A stretch of 64,000 nucleotides of DNA from Eretmocerus hayati (GCA_029851415.1 CM056743.1:32194714-32258713), one strand, 5' to 3'; positions 23,955 through 36,215 are shown, numbered from the stretch's first letter. Notes: generated from the letters alone by a model not told the origin. A program made the numbers and translations.

Positions 23955-24930
23955 TTAGTAAAACCGGTTCTGAAAATTCTTGGTCCGACCAAGCTTTATG
24001 TTGTTTAACGCATTCGATTCCTTTATTGAGACCTTCAAAATTCGTTACTTGGTGTCGCAAAACATGAAGCTAAAGCGATTTCATGAGCAAACTACGGAGA
24101 TTTTTTGCAAAAATGTAAGACAAAATTGCATGGTGTGTACCCGACATGTCCCCAAGTGGTTATCTCAAAAAGGTGATCAGTACGACTTTCTTTTTCAGTA
24201 AGAACATGTTCATTACGCCAAACTAGGTCGGAAATAGTGATTTGAACTGGCAAAAGTCTCCAAATGTGATTTCATGGCGATATAAATGATTTTGTACACT
24301 TTATCGACGATCTACATCATTTTTTTTGGGATATTAAAACAGCTTGACTCGAGTTGATCAAAATTAGACGTACTTCGGCTCATTTGAAAGGTCTCGAAAC
24401 AAGCTTCAAAATGAGCTGAAACCTGTTGAAAAATGTTGAGGTGGACCAGAGCCGTTGCGATAACGGCTTAAGGGGGGCATGTTGAGTACACCAATTCTCC
24501 AACTCACAGAAAATCAATTTATTGGAAAATTGAGATATCTCGACTATGGATCGTCGAGTCAAACTTATCTCAGCTCATTTTGAAGATTTTGGAACAAGCT
24601 TGAGAATGAGTTACAGTACGTTGAAAAATAATCAATGTTGGGTAGACTTACCCCACATGTCTCACATGTCCGAAGTTTTATACACAACGACTCCAAAATA
24701 ATTTTGATGAAAAATTCAGTGATCTTCTAAAAACAAAATCTAAGTTGATTGGAGGTCTATCATAGGGAAAATTCACCATACTTATGAAACAGTTTATGAT
24801 TGATGGGATGGATGTTCGTAATACGTGGCCAAATTCTTTTTAGCCTGAAGAGGGCCAAACACTCACGACCTCAACGTTGCATAATTGACCAATATATCTG
24901 CAAGAAAAAACACCAATTGATTAATTGATA

Positions 24931-25847
24931 AAGAAAGTTTTGTTTGAGAAAAAATTTCCAAATTTTTCAATCTTTCATCTATAATTTAAAGTATCTAAGA
25001 ATGACAGTGCAAAATGCATACGCAGCATGATGGCAACATCAGTGACCCAGTTGAAATTTCATTTTGATCGTCTCTCTTTTGCACTTTATGCAAGCTCGCA
25101 CGCACGACTAAAATGACAAACGTACGTGTATTAGTCGAACGTAGAGCCCATTGAACCGGCTTCATCTAAATGACTGAGTATATATGTACGAGTCAAGCTA
25201 TCAGGGCTAATTTCGGATGCTTTTGCTCTCTATTTCAGTTACGAAGAAGATAGAAAGAGCTTGGCAAATTGCCTAGTGAGCTTGCGAACAAGGACTGACC
25301 GCGAGAGATTCGTAATATTGCGTAGCGTAGTGCCGTGACCGAGAGCTTTGCGCGTCACTATGTATACTATATATTTGTGTGATGATCTTCATCACCTCAA
25401 GTCTGACTGACCTGCTTTGCCAAGTGTTTTGACGAGTTGTTGGATTGGCTGGTGGGTTCGGTGATCTCGAATGTTTAGAATGAGATTTTGTAGCGTGAGA
25501 AATTTCTTTTGGTCCCGTATCATAGTATGAATCTTAGTTCTTTTTTTTACACATATCCTTGCAGAGAATTTGAGAAACATACATGATACATAGTGAGAAA
25601 ATAGATTCTTGTGATAATAATTTGTGATTTTGAGCTGATTTTTCGAGATTATTCCTAATTTTTCGGGTAAACTTGAATGTACCCAGAGATTTACGATGGA
25701 AATATTGGCTCGAAAGTTTTAGTTAATGATAATCAATTCTTCATAAAATCAGGTATGTATAATATTCTAGAGAACTAGATGGGTGAGATAGAAGATTGGC
25801 TATCTTAAGAAACTAACATGATTCTATCTTACCCTTTTTATTGTTCT
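24931..25847. other. No gene recognised; a weak promoter-like patch
   Basis: A CpG-rich patch near 25100-25180 is followed by TATATATG (about 25181). This could resemble a core promoter, but no transcription unit can be traced from it. No other feature is supported. Confidence 0.35.
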
Positions 25848-26520
25848 CTAAAACCTGTTGGAGTGAAATTTTGACTCAAAGCTTGGAGTGATTCTCAGAA
25901 CGACCGCGAATAACTCATACTGGAGTGAAAATTTGACTCATAGAGAGCGAAACCGCAGAAATATTACATTCGCTCCAAGCTTGAGTCAATTTTCACGCCA
26001 AGATGAGTGAAAGTTGACTCCTCACATTGAGTCGAATAAATTTTTATAGGTTAGGGTATAATCCCAGAATGATTTGCGGGACTACTTATGAAGGAAGTGT
26101 AAAACTTTTCAATTGTTGGATGATGCTGCTCTAGTCCGAGTTTCCCTTCGAAACATATCTCGTGCATATCCAAAAACTCGTATCGACCGTTCACAACCGT
26201 CCATACTCTCTAAACCCGTTGGAGTGAAATTTCACTCCAAGGGAGTGAAATTTGACTCAAAGCTATGAGTCAGTTTCGTGCGCACCGAACTGGAGTGATT
26301 CATCACTTCAAGCTGGAGTCAAATTTCACTCCAACGTGAGTCAATTATCACTCTTAGGATTGAGTCAAATGATTCAAAACCAAATTTTTCAACATTCTAG
26401 ATATTGCAATAAAAAAATTAATTCACGGCGTGCACGCATATTTCAACTGATTTCTTGGTAATTGTAATTATTAATATTCTATGAAAATTGTGTTCAACGT
26501 AAAATTTTGGCATTTGTGTT

Positions 26521-26594
26521 CGGCTCGATGGGGATTTGAACCCGCACCCTCTTGATTGCCAGGCAATTGTCTTAACCATTAGACCAAATGTGAC
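26521..26594 (-). pseudogene. tRNA-Ala(GGC)-like sequence with Pol III boxes, arm B
   Basis: On the minus strand the order is TGGTCTAATGG (matches the A-box consensus), TTGCCTGGCAATCAA (an anticodon-like stem-loop with GGC at the anticodon position) and GGTTCAAATCC (exact B box). Spacing is tRNA-like. The acceptor stem does not pair and the T stem is poor, so it is not a working tRNA. It resembles the head of a tRNA-derived SINE. Confidence 0.7.
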
Positions 26595-27009
26595 TTTGTC
26601 ATGATACAGTCAAGAAAGCCTATGTACGGTTGTGAACGGTCGATACATGTTTTTAAATATATCCGAGAAGTATTTCGGAGGTAGGCTCGGAATAGAGCAG
26701 CATGATTCAACACTTTAAACGTTTTCTACTTTCTTCATAGAAGTCCAGCAAGTTATTCTGGGATTATACCCTAACCTATAAAAATCTATTTCACTCAATG
26801 TGAGGAGTCAATTTTCACTCTTCTTGGAGTGAAAATTGACTCAAGCTTGGAGCAAATGTAATATTTCTGTGGTTTCACTCCCTATGAGTCAGATTTTCAC
26901 TCCAATGTGAGTCATTCTCGGTCATTCCGAGAATCACTCCAAGCTTTGAGTCAAAATTTCACTCCAACAGTTTTAGAGAGTAGGCTTCCTTGACTGTCAA
27001 ATGACAAAG

Positions 27010-27080
27010 TCACAGTTGGTCTAATGGTGAAGACACTTGCCTGGCAATCAAGAGGGTGCGGGTTAAAATCCCCATCTAGT
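27010..27080 (+). pseudogene. tRNA-Ala(GGC)-like sequence, arm B' (inverted partner)
   Basis: The same A box (TGGTCTAATGG) and anticodon-like loop are present, but the B box is mutated to GGTTAAAATCC. It sits in the opposite orientation to the copy at 26521-26594 because it lies in the inverted arm. Only the arm-B copy keeps a consensus B box. Confidence 0.65.
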
Positions 27081-27443
27081 CGAACACGAATGCCAAAATT
27101 TACGTTAAATACATTTTTCATAGCTATTAGCAATTAGTGTTACCAGGAAATCAATTGAAATATGTGCGCACGTCGTGAATTAATTGTTTTATTGCAATAG
27201 CTTTTAGAGTGTTAAGAAGTTTGGTTTTGAATTATTTGTCTCAATCCTAAGAGTGATAATTGACTCAAGTTTGAGTGAAATTTGACTCCAGCTTGGAGTG
27301 ATGAAACACTCCAGTTCGGTGCGCACAAAACTGACTCATAGCTTCGAGTCAAATTTCACTCCAAGGGAGTGAAATTTCACCCCAACGGTATATTGAGTTA
27401 CTCCACACTTGTTCATGAGGATGGAAATTCAAATGAAAAAAAT

Positions 27444-27825
27444 TAAAATAGAATGGGGACATGATAGACCAAAAACGAGAGGTCCAATTTTGCGGGTCCT
27501 GGATTTGTCTCAAACTTTGCGAATCATCTTGTTTGGGTGAGAAATCAAGGTATCTTAAGGAATTTAGTCCCAATCCCATCCTGAGAAACAGCTGTGGAGA
27601 TTAGCATTGCCCGTATAGCCCATATTAGGAAGTCGTATATATAGATATACTAACAATGCTAATCTCTGTAGCTGTATCTCAGGATAGGAGGTCGTGGGAT
27701 TAAACCCTTTGAGATACCTCCATTTCTCACCAAAACAAGATGATTCCAAAGTTTGTGACGAATTCAGGACCCGCAAAGTTGGACCTCTCCTTGTAAGACC
27801 AAGAACCATTCTGATTCATCCAAAC
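27444..27825. repeat. Foldback element, about 0.38 kb
   Basis: Arms 27444-27625 and 27648-27825 pair: GAGAGGTCC with GCGGGTCCTG, AATCATCTTGTTT, and GAGATTAGCATTG next to a short AT-rich centre (TATATATAGATATAC). Open frames on both strands are palindrome artefacts. It lies directly beside the interlocked element. Confidence 0.78.
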
Positions 27826-28552
27826 CTACGAATATCGTATACTTTTCCAACCATACGATTCCTTGCAAGCGAAGTTTATCCGACTTTCATCAATTAAGTG
27901 CATCCCTTTCCCTCTTTCTCTGCGCAAGGCCAAAGCTGTTTTTCAAGATACGATTCATCTTCAAAAGGGTCGCATCTTATCCTCGTTGCTGGCGGCTTTT
28001 CGAATGTATTACTGTGAACTCTTCCCTTACAAGAATTATACTGATCTATCTTACGTGCCCTTGAGCCACCTTGTTTTTGCACGCTCGCTGTCAGCTCATC
28101 GTAACTGACAGGTAAAACCTTTCCAATCAATCCATTTCTCCAGTCGAGGAAATGGGGCGAACCCTTTCAAGGTCGTTGTCCTTTCAAATGTCTTGCAATC
28201 GCGTGTAGAAAAGGATAGTGACGAAGAAAGGAAAGACATTATTTCTGTTGCTGTGAAAATGAAGAGTTCGTAAATCAGGCGCACGTGCCACCTGTAAAAA
28301 GACATCTCACCCGCAGGCCCTGACTAATTTCTGTTTAGTCTTCCAAAAGGATGGGTACAATGGTCGAGACGGTCTATTGAAGTCGGTAACGAGTGCCTCT
28401 ACCTATACCTTTCTTTAGAAAGTGTGTATTCCCCGAGGAATACCTGGCTTACCCGGATTGTGTGATTTCACTTCTCTCAAGTATCAAAGGGCAATCTTCT
28501 GAACCAATTACTTTTTTTTTTTTTATTCAGTTTATCTTTCATTGTAGAGGAA
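27826..28552. other. No gene recognised
   Basis: A frame of 81 codons at 27863-28108 is slightly richer in C/G and ends near AACTGACAGGTAAAAC, which could be a splice donor. No acceptor, domain or partner exon was found, so it is not called. Confidence 0.35.
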
Positions 28553-28773
28553 GTGTACACTCACCAAACATAAATTCTGTGCAAATCTGTGAATGCTTTT
28601 TCTCCCTGGGCTGTTATTTCAATCTGGATCAGACCGTCTGTGGGGTCTTTATAATGGTAATTTTATTCTTACGCCTTCAGAATTGAAATTTAGTCTCAGG
28701 AATTGTAGTGGCAGCTGAGGTACAAAAAAGCATTTTCAGATTTGCACAGAATTTATCTACGGTGAGTGTACAT
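28553..28773. repeat. Small foldback (MITE-like), copy 2 of the family at 533-725
   Basis: TGTACACTCACC with AAATTCTGTGCAAATCTG on the left mirrors CAGATTTGCACAGAATTTAT and GGTGAGTGTACA on the right. Inner CCTGGGCTG/TTTCAATCTG pairs weakly with CAGAATTGAAATTTAGTCTCAGG. Its right arm matches the right arm of the 533-725 copy. Confidence 0.65.
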
Positions 28774-29317
28774 TCTAAGAAGACCTTTGGTTCCGGAAGG
28801 TGTGAAAAGTATCTCCTCAATTCACAAAGATAACTCAATTTTTCTCAAGTTCTCCATTGGTTTTCGCCAAGAACAAAAGGTGGGCCATAGAATCGCAATG
28901 AGAATTCAATAAATTCAATTCCGAGTTAGGAAAACATCATTTAAATGCATAATAGTAGTCCAGCACAGAATGATATGAAGGTGAGATGGTCGAGAAAGAT
29001 AGTACATTCAGGATTGTGGATGACGATTTCGCAGTGCATAAAATGAGTCAGATGTAAGTGATAAAAACTTGTATCAAATATCCCAGAAAATAATCTCTGA
29101 AAAAGAGGCATGGGTTATAAATTTTCCGGTATAATCGAGAGTTTTCCGAGATGCGTAAAAGGGTTTGTGCAAGAATATTCAAGATTTGACAGAATCCCAT
29201 TCATCTATCAACACAAACATTTGAGTGAGTTTTAACCAGAACGGAGATATTTTAGAAAATTGTGATCTTCAGTATCATTACTACAAGGCACGGTATTGAG
29301 GAGCTTATTTGGTATAT
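28774..29317. other. No feature seen
   Basis: AT-rich sequence without supported genes or repeats, lying between two foldbacks. Confidence 0.45.
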
Positions 29318-30160
29318 ATAGTAAACGTGTTACCGCCCATGATCTATATTTTCCATGGTCTCGATCCCATAAATCCCAAAAAATACATTTTATCGGAAAA
29401 TAGGTGGAGTAACTTTTTGTAGATCTTCAAAAGATGTACAGAAGAGGTCTCAACACGTTTTTTCATCGAAGGCCTTCTGTTTCCGTCATTGGCGTATTTT
29501 CACCCAAGAAATATATTTTATCTCCATTTCGAGCTTCATTTTCTTTTGCTTCGACTGTAATCAGAAAAAGATGGGCCTATAGGACGAGAAGACATCAGTT
29601 AAAGAGACAGGAGGCCTTTAGGCCGTGGCGGAGTCTCGCGCGAAACGGGGTTATACACTTCTGGCAATGGTTTTTTCGTCAATTGAGACGGGGTGGGTTG
29701 AAAATGACTTGGAATTGCTTCAAGAATGTACCTCTGGTACGATCAGGAAGGACATACGTCTCTATCTCTCTCAAAACTGATGTAAGGTGCAAGGTCACGC
29801 TCTCTGCGAATCAGAATTGCGGGATATCTCTGGAAGACGTTTATCCTAACATATTGTACCAGAGGCACATTCCTGAAGCAATTCCAAGTCATTTGCGACC
29901 ACCCCCGTCTCAATTTGGGGTAAAAACCATCGCGTAAGTTAACAGTTAACTGTAAAAGTCAATTGTAACCCCGTTTTTGCCCCGAGACTCCAACATATGG
30001 AAAAATTTGTTGAAACCTTTCTTGTTCATCTTTCAGAGATCTTCAAATAGCTATTCCACACATTTTTCTATGAAATGTATTGTTTTCAAGCCTGATTCTT
30101 TTGGATTTATGGGGTCAAGACCGTGAAAAATATGGACCTTGGGCGGAAATACGTTTAATA
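29318..30160. mobile_element. Foldback element, about 0.84 kb
   Basis: The ends pair: GTAAACGTGTTACCGCCCA with CCATAAATCCCAAA on the left, TTTGGATTTATGG and TGGGCGGAAATACGTTTAAT on the right. Pairing resumes toward the centre through GACGGGGTGGGTTG, GACTTGGAATTGCTTC and TACCTCTGGTAC. The left arm holds about 135 unpaired bases (29470-29620). The 167-codon open frame at 29434-29937 spans both arms and has no domain. I treat it as non-coding. Confidence 0.78.
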
Positions 30161-33062
30161 CGGGGACTAAAGGCCATACGAGGAAATGAGTGGAGACAAC
30201 TGTGTTTATCTTTTCAAGATCTACAAAAAGTTGCTGAGCATGTTTATCAATAAAATGCGTTCCGGTCGAGTTAGCGAGGGTAGAAAAGTGACAACTGTCA
30301 AAAAAACACCTATTTCCGACTTTCTCCCAAAAACGGCCCAAGTGGCGATGTCGATTCTAGATGGGGTATGATTTCAGAAGCCCCCAAAAGCATATGCCAC
30401 GATAATTCTGGGGGTGGTCTACATCACGAATTCAGATTCACTTCTAGAGACCCGTACAAAGCATGAAACTGATCAAAACTATTGAAAAAGCTGATGTGAG
30501 GTCGCTCAATTTGACGTTACGATTGAAGAGTGAAGACATAGCCATCAAACTTTTTTTCAAACCGTTTGAACTTGGGCCAAGCAAGTTTGATCAAAATAAT
30601 AGAACCTCATCACAAAAATTCTCTCTAAAAACTTATGTGCTGGCAAATAAGCGCTCGCTAATAAAAATGACCATAGAGCTCGAATGAAAAAGAAAAAAAG
30701 TGTCATTACCAAGGGATTCGTAGCAATGACTATGTTGTACATAGTTTTTCCAGGACAGATTGTATATCTTTGACTGAAGGACGTAAAAATGTGAGTACAA
30801 GACTTGTCTACACTGCAGCACATGTAATCTAGAGTGCGACAAGGTTCAAGCAGGTGAGAAAAACTTTCAGACTACCATCAAGAAAATGAAAAAAACTTTG
30901 GTTTCATTCTTTGCCGTATCGATATGGTGGCAGCAGTAGCCAAGCATATACTTGATGTAGCTCTCAATCCTCTCGTAGTATGGCAATCAAGCAGCTTTCT
31001 TCTGACATAACCGAGGCGAGGCGTGAGCTCGCGCAAGCGGATTATGCAATTCGAAAGTGCCCACCTTACACACTCCAAGCTGCTTTGTGGATATATCTAT
31101 GAGAGACTCTGTACACATGGGTTTGAGATTGTAACCTATTCAAATGAGCTCGATGCTTCCAAAATGATGTGAATCATATAGGAAGAACTATTCGTCTATT
31201 ATTTCGTGTCAGGAAATTTTTGCAAAACAGATTTTGGCTTGGAAAATGGGAGGAAAATCTTTTCGGATTCTTGCACGCAAAAACTACGACGACAGATCCT
31301 GATAGCCATGATTAAATTCTTCTTCTCAAATCAAGGGAAATGTAGGTTCAATCACATCATGATTTTAATATATTGGGACAAGCGATGGCCAGGATCCAGG
31401 GAACTATAATCAAAATTTGATGTTGCTCCATATTTCAGATTATACGAGTTACTCATTACATGCATATAACCTATATGCCATGATAAGCGAAGAACCGATT
31501 AAAAGTTGGATTTTTTATAGTAAATGGAATGAAAAGGCTAGTAGCTGGTATCCAAAGCACTAGAAACTGTTCTCCGAGAAATTTTTGATTTATCACCAGT
31601 ACATGGATCACTCCCAATGCATTTGGAAATATTCGCAACAGGCCGGTGGGACTTTGTGGAAAAAAAATCGTGGATATTATCCTAAATCATCTGAGATGAG
31701 GATTTTTATCTGGAAAGAATATGAGCTCGACGTGCAAGTACTGTTCCTAATAATGGATCCGGAAAATTTGCTCTCAAACCATCAGAAATATGACAGTTGT
31801 CTTATTGAACAATAGTGTCTAATTCTCGATCTAATTAAATACCAATTCATCTGGGAAAAGTGCTTTGCAAGATCCAATGAATCCTTCTGCGTGAGTTCTC
31901 TCCTCGTTACCGTCCGTAATCCTTCTGAAATGTTTTTGAACTCCTGGGAACAGCCACCTGTGTATGCGTCATGCACATGCAAAAGTCTGGTTGCGGTTGT
32001 AAAGGCGCAGCGGTGCAATGTACTGCGTTTACAAGCAGCAAAAAGCATGTTAGTAAACATTAGACTAAATAGTACTTGTAATCTGAATTCCATATCAGGC
32101 TTAAGTACTCGTATTCCAGTTTTTTCAGCCTCAAAACACCTTTGGTGAATGATTATCTTGAGAAAAAGTGTCCGATCAATGTTAGGATGAATATTGCGTG
32201 TATGCACAGGGTGAAAATTTTAGAATCAAGAAATATATATTTGTAACTATATTAATCACGCAAATTCTCAGTTTGCTGAAAAACTTCCTAGCTCTCCAAG
32301 AGAATTTTGAAACTCTCAAAATTACAGAGTGATTTTCAAATAATAAACAGATTCTGATTATCACTACCGTCAACTGGGATAACTTTGCAGTAAATATCGC
32401 ATTTGCCCTTAGAAACCTCGTATCTTTTGTACGTCTAACATCAGAAGTGCGTCGTGTCTGTGGTCAATTGAAAGCTTACAATTTCAATTCTCCATAAGGG
32501 TATCCAAGTCTTCACTCGGAGTTACGTAAATAGCGACAACCTGGAGAGATAAAATTATCAAAGAAAGTCGAGTGAGCAATTTATCAATGTATAATTCCTC
32601 AATTCACCATAGCAATAACCATTGATGAAACGACTGTACAAACAATAGAGGTAGCATACTGACTTCTTTGGGGTTTCTATCAGGAGGAGAGGCTTCAAGG
32701 ATCAATTTGCGCCATGGTGGATCAAAAAATTCCGTTGCACCGCCGAGCAACAATTGTTGCAAAATTGAAAAAATCGTGTTTTTTGAAACTTTACGATTTT
32801 TTCACGGGAAAACGGTGCATTTTTATGAAATTTATGTAGAGATTTTTTTGATTCAAAATTTGCCAAAAAACATAGAAAAATTTTTTTCGGAGCGAAGAAA
32901 TCGATTTTACGATTGTTAACAATAATTTGTTAACAACAATTTTTGGCCCACTTTTCCGACTTTCCACCATCGAAAATCGGATTCAGCGGGTCAAAATACA
33001 TGGGAATACACAACTTTTGTCCGGTCACATCCAAAATGCTACGGAACCATGCTCGGCCGCCG
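30161..33062. other. Unannotated AT-rich sequence
   Basis: No exon or RNA gene can be supported. Near 32370 there is GTCAACTGGGATAACTTTGC, which resembles a recurrent insect repeat terminus, but no partner was found. At 32745-32757 and 32908-32940 there are short palindromic runs (CAACAATTGTTG, TTGTTAACAA). The 141-codon frame at 31782-32207 (minus) shows no known domain. Confidence 0.4.
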
Positions 33063-35228
33063 GACTAGATTGGATTGGATTAGTCTTTATTTCAGTGACG
33101 GGGTGCTACCCCATCCGACCCTCACGAAAATATACATGAACAAATTATAGTATTCATACATGAGTAGTGAGATTCAGCTCAATTATTGCTTACATAAAAG
33201 ACAGATAAAGATTAAGATTGCGATTCGAAAAATGTATCACGCTATACAATGCGCTTGTGTGCCTTATAGCAAAGAAAAATGTGATTTCTAAGAGCTCTCT
33301 GTACTGAGGTGAATTTATGCCAAAATGAAAGAAGAAATACAAATTAATACAAATTCGATCTCCTATACTCTGTAAAATCAGCTTTGAACTAAATGCGTTC
33401 TGTTTAGAGAGATCACGTTATACCAATGAATACCTTCATTCACTATTCTAGCCATCCAGTCGTTCTTGTCTTTCTCCATGAGTTTCTCAAAAAGTTCTGA
33501 CTTTAGCACCGTTAAATATTCTTGCTCCAGTGAAATATGTTGCAAGGAGTTCAGAAGCTCGGATGCCTTATAGTGGAAGGATTTTTAAGGGATATAGTCC
33601 ATGGGATGGATAGCAGATAGGGTTGATGAGCGTTTCTCTTGGACCGTCTAATATCAGGATTCTTATCCAGAAGTGAGAAGTATCTAGTGATGTAATTTGG
33701 GTTCTTATTCGATCTGACATTGAAAGCTAAGGATCCTAACAGATATACTCTCCTTCGTGCGACAGACAACCAACCTAATGATGAACGATGCGGGGTTACG
33801 TGTTCATTAAACGGAATGTTACCAATGACGAGTCTAACGCATGCATTTTCAGCTCTTTGGAGGAGGAGGTTTTCACCGGCCGAAACATAGTAAAAAATAG
33901 GGGAGATCAGTGACTCTATCAGGCTCTCTCGTAGCTCGCGTGACAGAGCATGTTCGTGGAATTTGAGAGATCTTAGCGATCTGTGCATTTTTGAGACGGT
34001 CATTTCCACTCGGTTTCACCAGGATAAGTCGGGGGACATAAGAAGTCCTAGATTTTACATTGCACTACATGAGGAAGCTGTTTATTTCCAATTCATATTT
34101 TCGGAAGAGTTGCTAAGTCTATGTTGCGGAGGAGAACAGCACCGCCAAGGACCATAACGACTGACTTTTCGAAGTTGAGTGTGAGTTCGTTTTCTTCAGC
34201 CCATTGTGGAACTTAGAGTGCATCACAAGAAAGCTGCTTGATACCGTCTAAAATGCAGCTTAAATAGCAGTGTAGGTTGATTTGAGTGTCGTCGGCATAT
34301 ATCATATATCGGGCAAATTTAAAAACCATGGGGAGGTCGATTATGAAAATTGCGACCAGGAGTGGGCCCAAAACACTACCCTGGGGAATGCCAGAGGTGA
34401 CTCTGATCCATTCAGAAATGCTACCATCTTCATCCACTACAGTCTGGAGTCTGTTGTGAAGATGATTCATGAGAAGTTGGATGGCTTTATCTGAGCATTT
34501 CAAATTTCTCAGTTTTTCGAGCAAAATATGATGGGAAACTCTATCGAAGGATTTTGAGAAGTCAAAAAGTATAAAAGGGTTAATTTCCTCTCATCGATTG
34601 CCTTTCAAACATCCTTCGTTAGACCTAGCGGTGCAGTCGTTGTGCTGTGTCCTTGGCGGAAACCCGCCTGTCTATCGTTCAGTAATCTATTATTTTCTAA
34701 GGGATCTGTCAGCTGGTGATGCAGTAGTTTTTCAAAAACTTCAGATACTTTGGAAGAGTGTTGATATCGGTCTAGTGTGAGACTAAGATACAGGAATTTC
34801 AATTTTGAGAAGTGGCATGAGTAGGGTTTTTGACCATAGAGGAGGGAATATACTTGTATTAATAATCATGTTGAAGAGTATTGTAAGTTGAGAGAGGATT
34901 ATTGGCGCAAATATTTTCAGCATGTCAGTAGAAATACCATCGATTCCTGTAGACTTACAGTTTGACGACATGATTGCTCTCATGACCCCATGCTCTGTTA
35001 CTTTCTCAAAAGAAAGAAGAGAGTCTGGGGTATTACGCAGGACTGGGTGCAAGCATGGCGAGGCAGTAGGGCGACAAAGCGGTCTGCAGTTTATGTTCGC
35101 ATAATAATCATTTAGATCACTCAAAGTGAAGTATAAGAAAGGAGATGGGATGGGATTTTGATATCCTGAGATTCCTCTTTTCTTACCACTTCGTTTTGGA
35201 ATCATTGACATTATTGAGTCGTGTGGCT
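33063..35228 (-). pseudogene. Non-LTR retrotransposon, RT half and 3' end (left arm copy)
   Basis: Reverse transcriptase fragment read on the minus strand: STGIDGISTDMLK, LLNDRQAGFRQGHSTTTA, GIPQGSVLGPLL and the catalytic YADDTQI box, followed by the C-terminal region with RGLESLI-type text (RELRESLIESLISP) and ending in a 3' UTR. It is broken by frameshifts (about 34800 and 34560) and by a 22-base deletion near 33890 that removes part of the DYGSIVFND segment. GIPQG and YADD are intact here, unlike in the right arm. The 3' end carries AATAAA and a short GATTG-type repeat instead of long poly(A). Clade: Jockey/CR1-like group, not resolved. Confidence 0.85.
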
Positions 35229-35232
35229 ATGT

Positions 35233-36215
35233 GGGCGGCTCCGGATCAGAACGGTATAAGTCCATTTTTTCCATTTCTGGAAAATGCGCCTCAAAGTTTT
35301 TGTGATATGGAAAATTCGAGTTATCATCTGAAGTAAATATTCTTATTCTACCGTGTAGTGAGTGTGTTTTTGTGCCATTTTTCGCGTGGGGCGTATTGAT
35401 TTCCATTTGTTTACACTTTTTACATCTCATTTTGCAATAAAAAATGGACTAATACCGTTCTGATCCGGAAAATCTCTCGACTTTTTTTCCGGATTAGAAC
35501 GGTATAAGTCCACCATTTCTGAAAAAAATTCACATTTAATATTTTAGATAGGTAGAAGTACTTAATATGATGAATTTTTACCGTTTGAAGTAGGAAAATG
35601 TCGAGAAACTATGAGTTTCCACCTTTGAGATCAAAAACCGTTAAAAAAACCACGAACTTATGCCGATTTGAGCTAGAAAAAAGGTGGAAAAATTCTCCAG
35701 ATCACAACGGTGTAAAGTGAGAATTCTTTGGATTTTTAATGGCTGTCCTCGACTTTTTCTCGCAGTAAACAAAATTCCTCTCTAGTTTAAGATGACTTTT
35801 ATAAAATCTCATTGACAGTCGAGACTGTTCTTTGCAAAGAGATCTCATTCAGGATATCGTGACCAAGGATATATTTCCAACATTTAGGTCAACAAGCGTC
35901 TATTTGGAAATCCAGTCAAGAAGAGTTTACTCAAGCAGCCCGGTGCGAAGTATAGTTTTTGGGGACCACATAGCACGCAGCTTTACGTCATGCATTCAGA
36001 CGCAATTTAAGGGTGTATAGGAAAAATCGCAATGCAGAGACTTTAATCGACCAGAGAATCCAAACGATGAATTGGGACTGATCCCCACTCAACAAACAGA
36101 ATTGTTGATCAACCTTCAGAATGAGGTTAAGATTAGTTGCAGATATCTCAATTGTGGAAGGCTATCTTCATCTACGAGATTTGCCCAAATGACGTTCACT
36201 TGTACCGAGTGGCGG
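35233..36215. mobile_element. Part of a TIR transposon (left arm copy)
   Basis: It starts with the terminus GGGCGGCTCCGGATCAGAAC next to ATGT, the complement of the ACAT duplication. It is the inverse of 39420-40403. The other terminus is absent because the duplication ended inside the element. A hairpin at 35453-35512 pairs TGGACTAATACCGTTCTGAT with ATTAGAACGGTATAAGTCCA. Confidence 0.8.

Larger units (their letters stand above)
17265..24930. mobile_element. Composite foldback element, interrupted by two later insertions
   Basis: The outer ends pair as inverted repeats: CAATTAATCAATTGG at 17266-17281 and CCAATTGATTAATTG at 24912-24927. Then TTATGTAGCGTTCCGGTTGTG on the left matches the complement of CACGACCTCAACGTTGCATAA on the right. 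The left arm stops at 17409 and resumes at 22349 with ATGGTGAA and GACCTCAAATCAACTTAGATT. The right arm is continuous there (24650-24790). A 4.9-kb element therefore split the left arm, and the intact right arm serves as an empty-site reference. A second foldback (23341-23954) sits in the loop. No transposase is seen. Confidence 0.72.
25848..27395. mobile_element. Interlocked inverted-repeat element (A-B-A'-B')
   Basis: Four blocks of about 370-410 bases lie in a row. A (25848-26212) is inverted at A' (26622-26989). B (26212-26621) is inverted at B' (26985-27395). The pairs therefore cross instead of nesting, as in a pseudoknot. A and B share a terminus, CTCTAAAACC/CTCTAAACCC then GTTGGAGTGAAATTT, and it recurs inverted at the ends of A' and B'. 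All blocks are full of GGAGTGAAA/TTTGACTC phrases. B and B' each carry a tRNA-Ala-like sequence. No ORF is visible. The arrangement is seen directly; how it arose is open. Confidence 0.82.

Noticed and set aside
26521..27080. Functional tRNA-Ala genes
   Set aside because: The acceptor stem does not pair, the T stem is weak and one B box is mutated.
29434..29937. 167-codon open frame
   Set aside because: It spans both arms of a foldback, has no domain, and its halves are inverted copies; openness is most likely chance.
31782..32207. 141-codon minus-strand frame
   Set aside because: No recognisable domain, no splice sites in a sensible place, AT-rich context.
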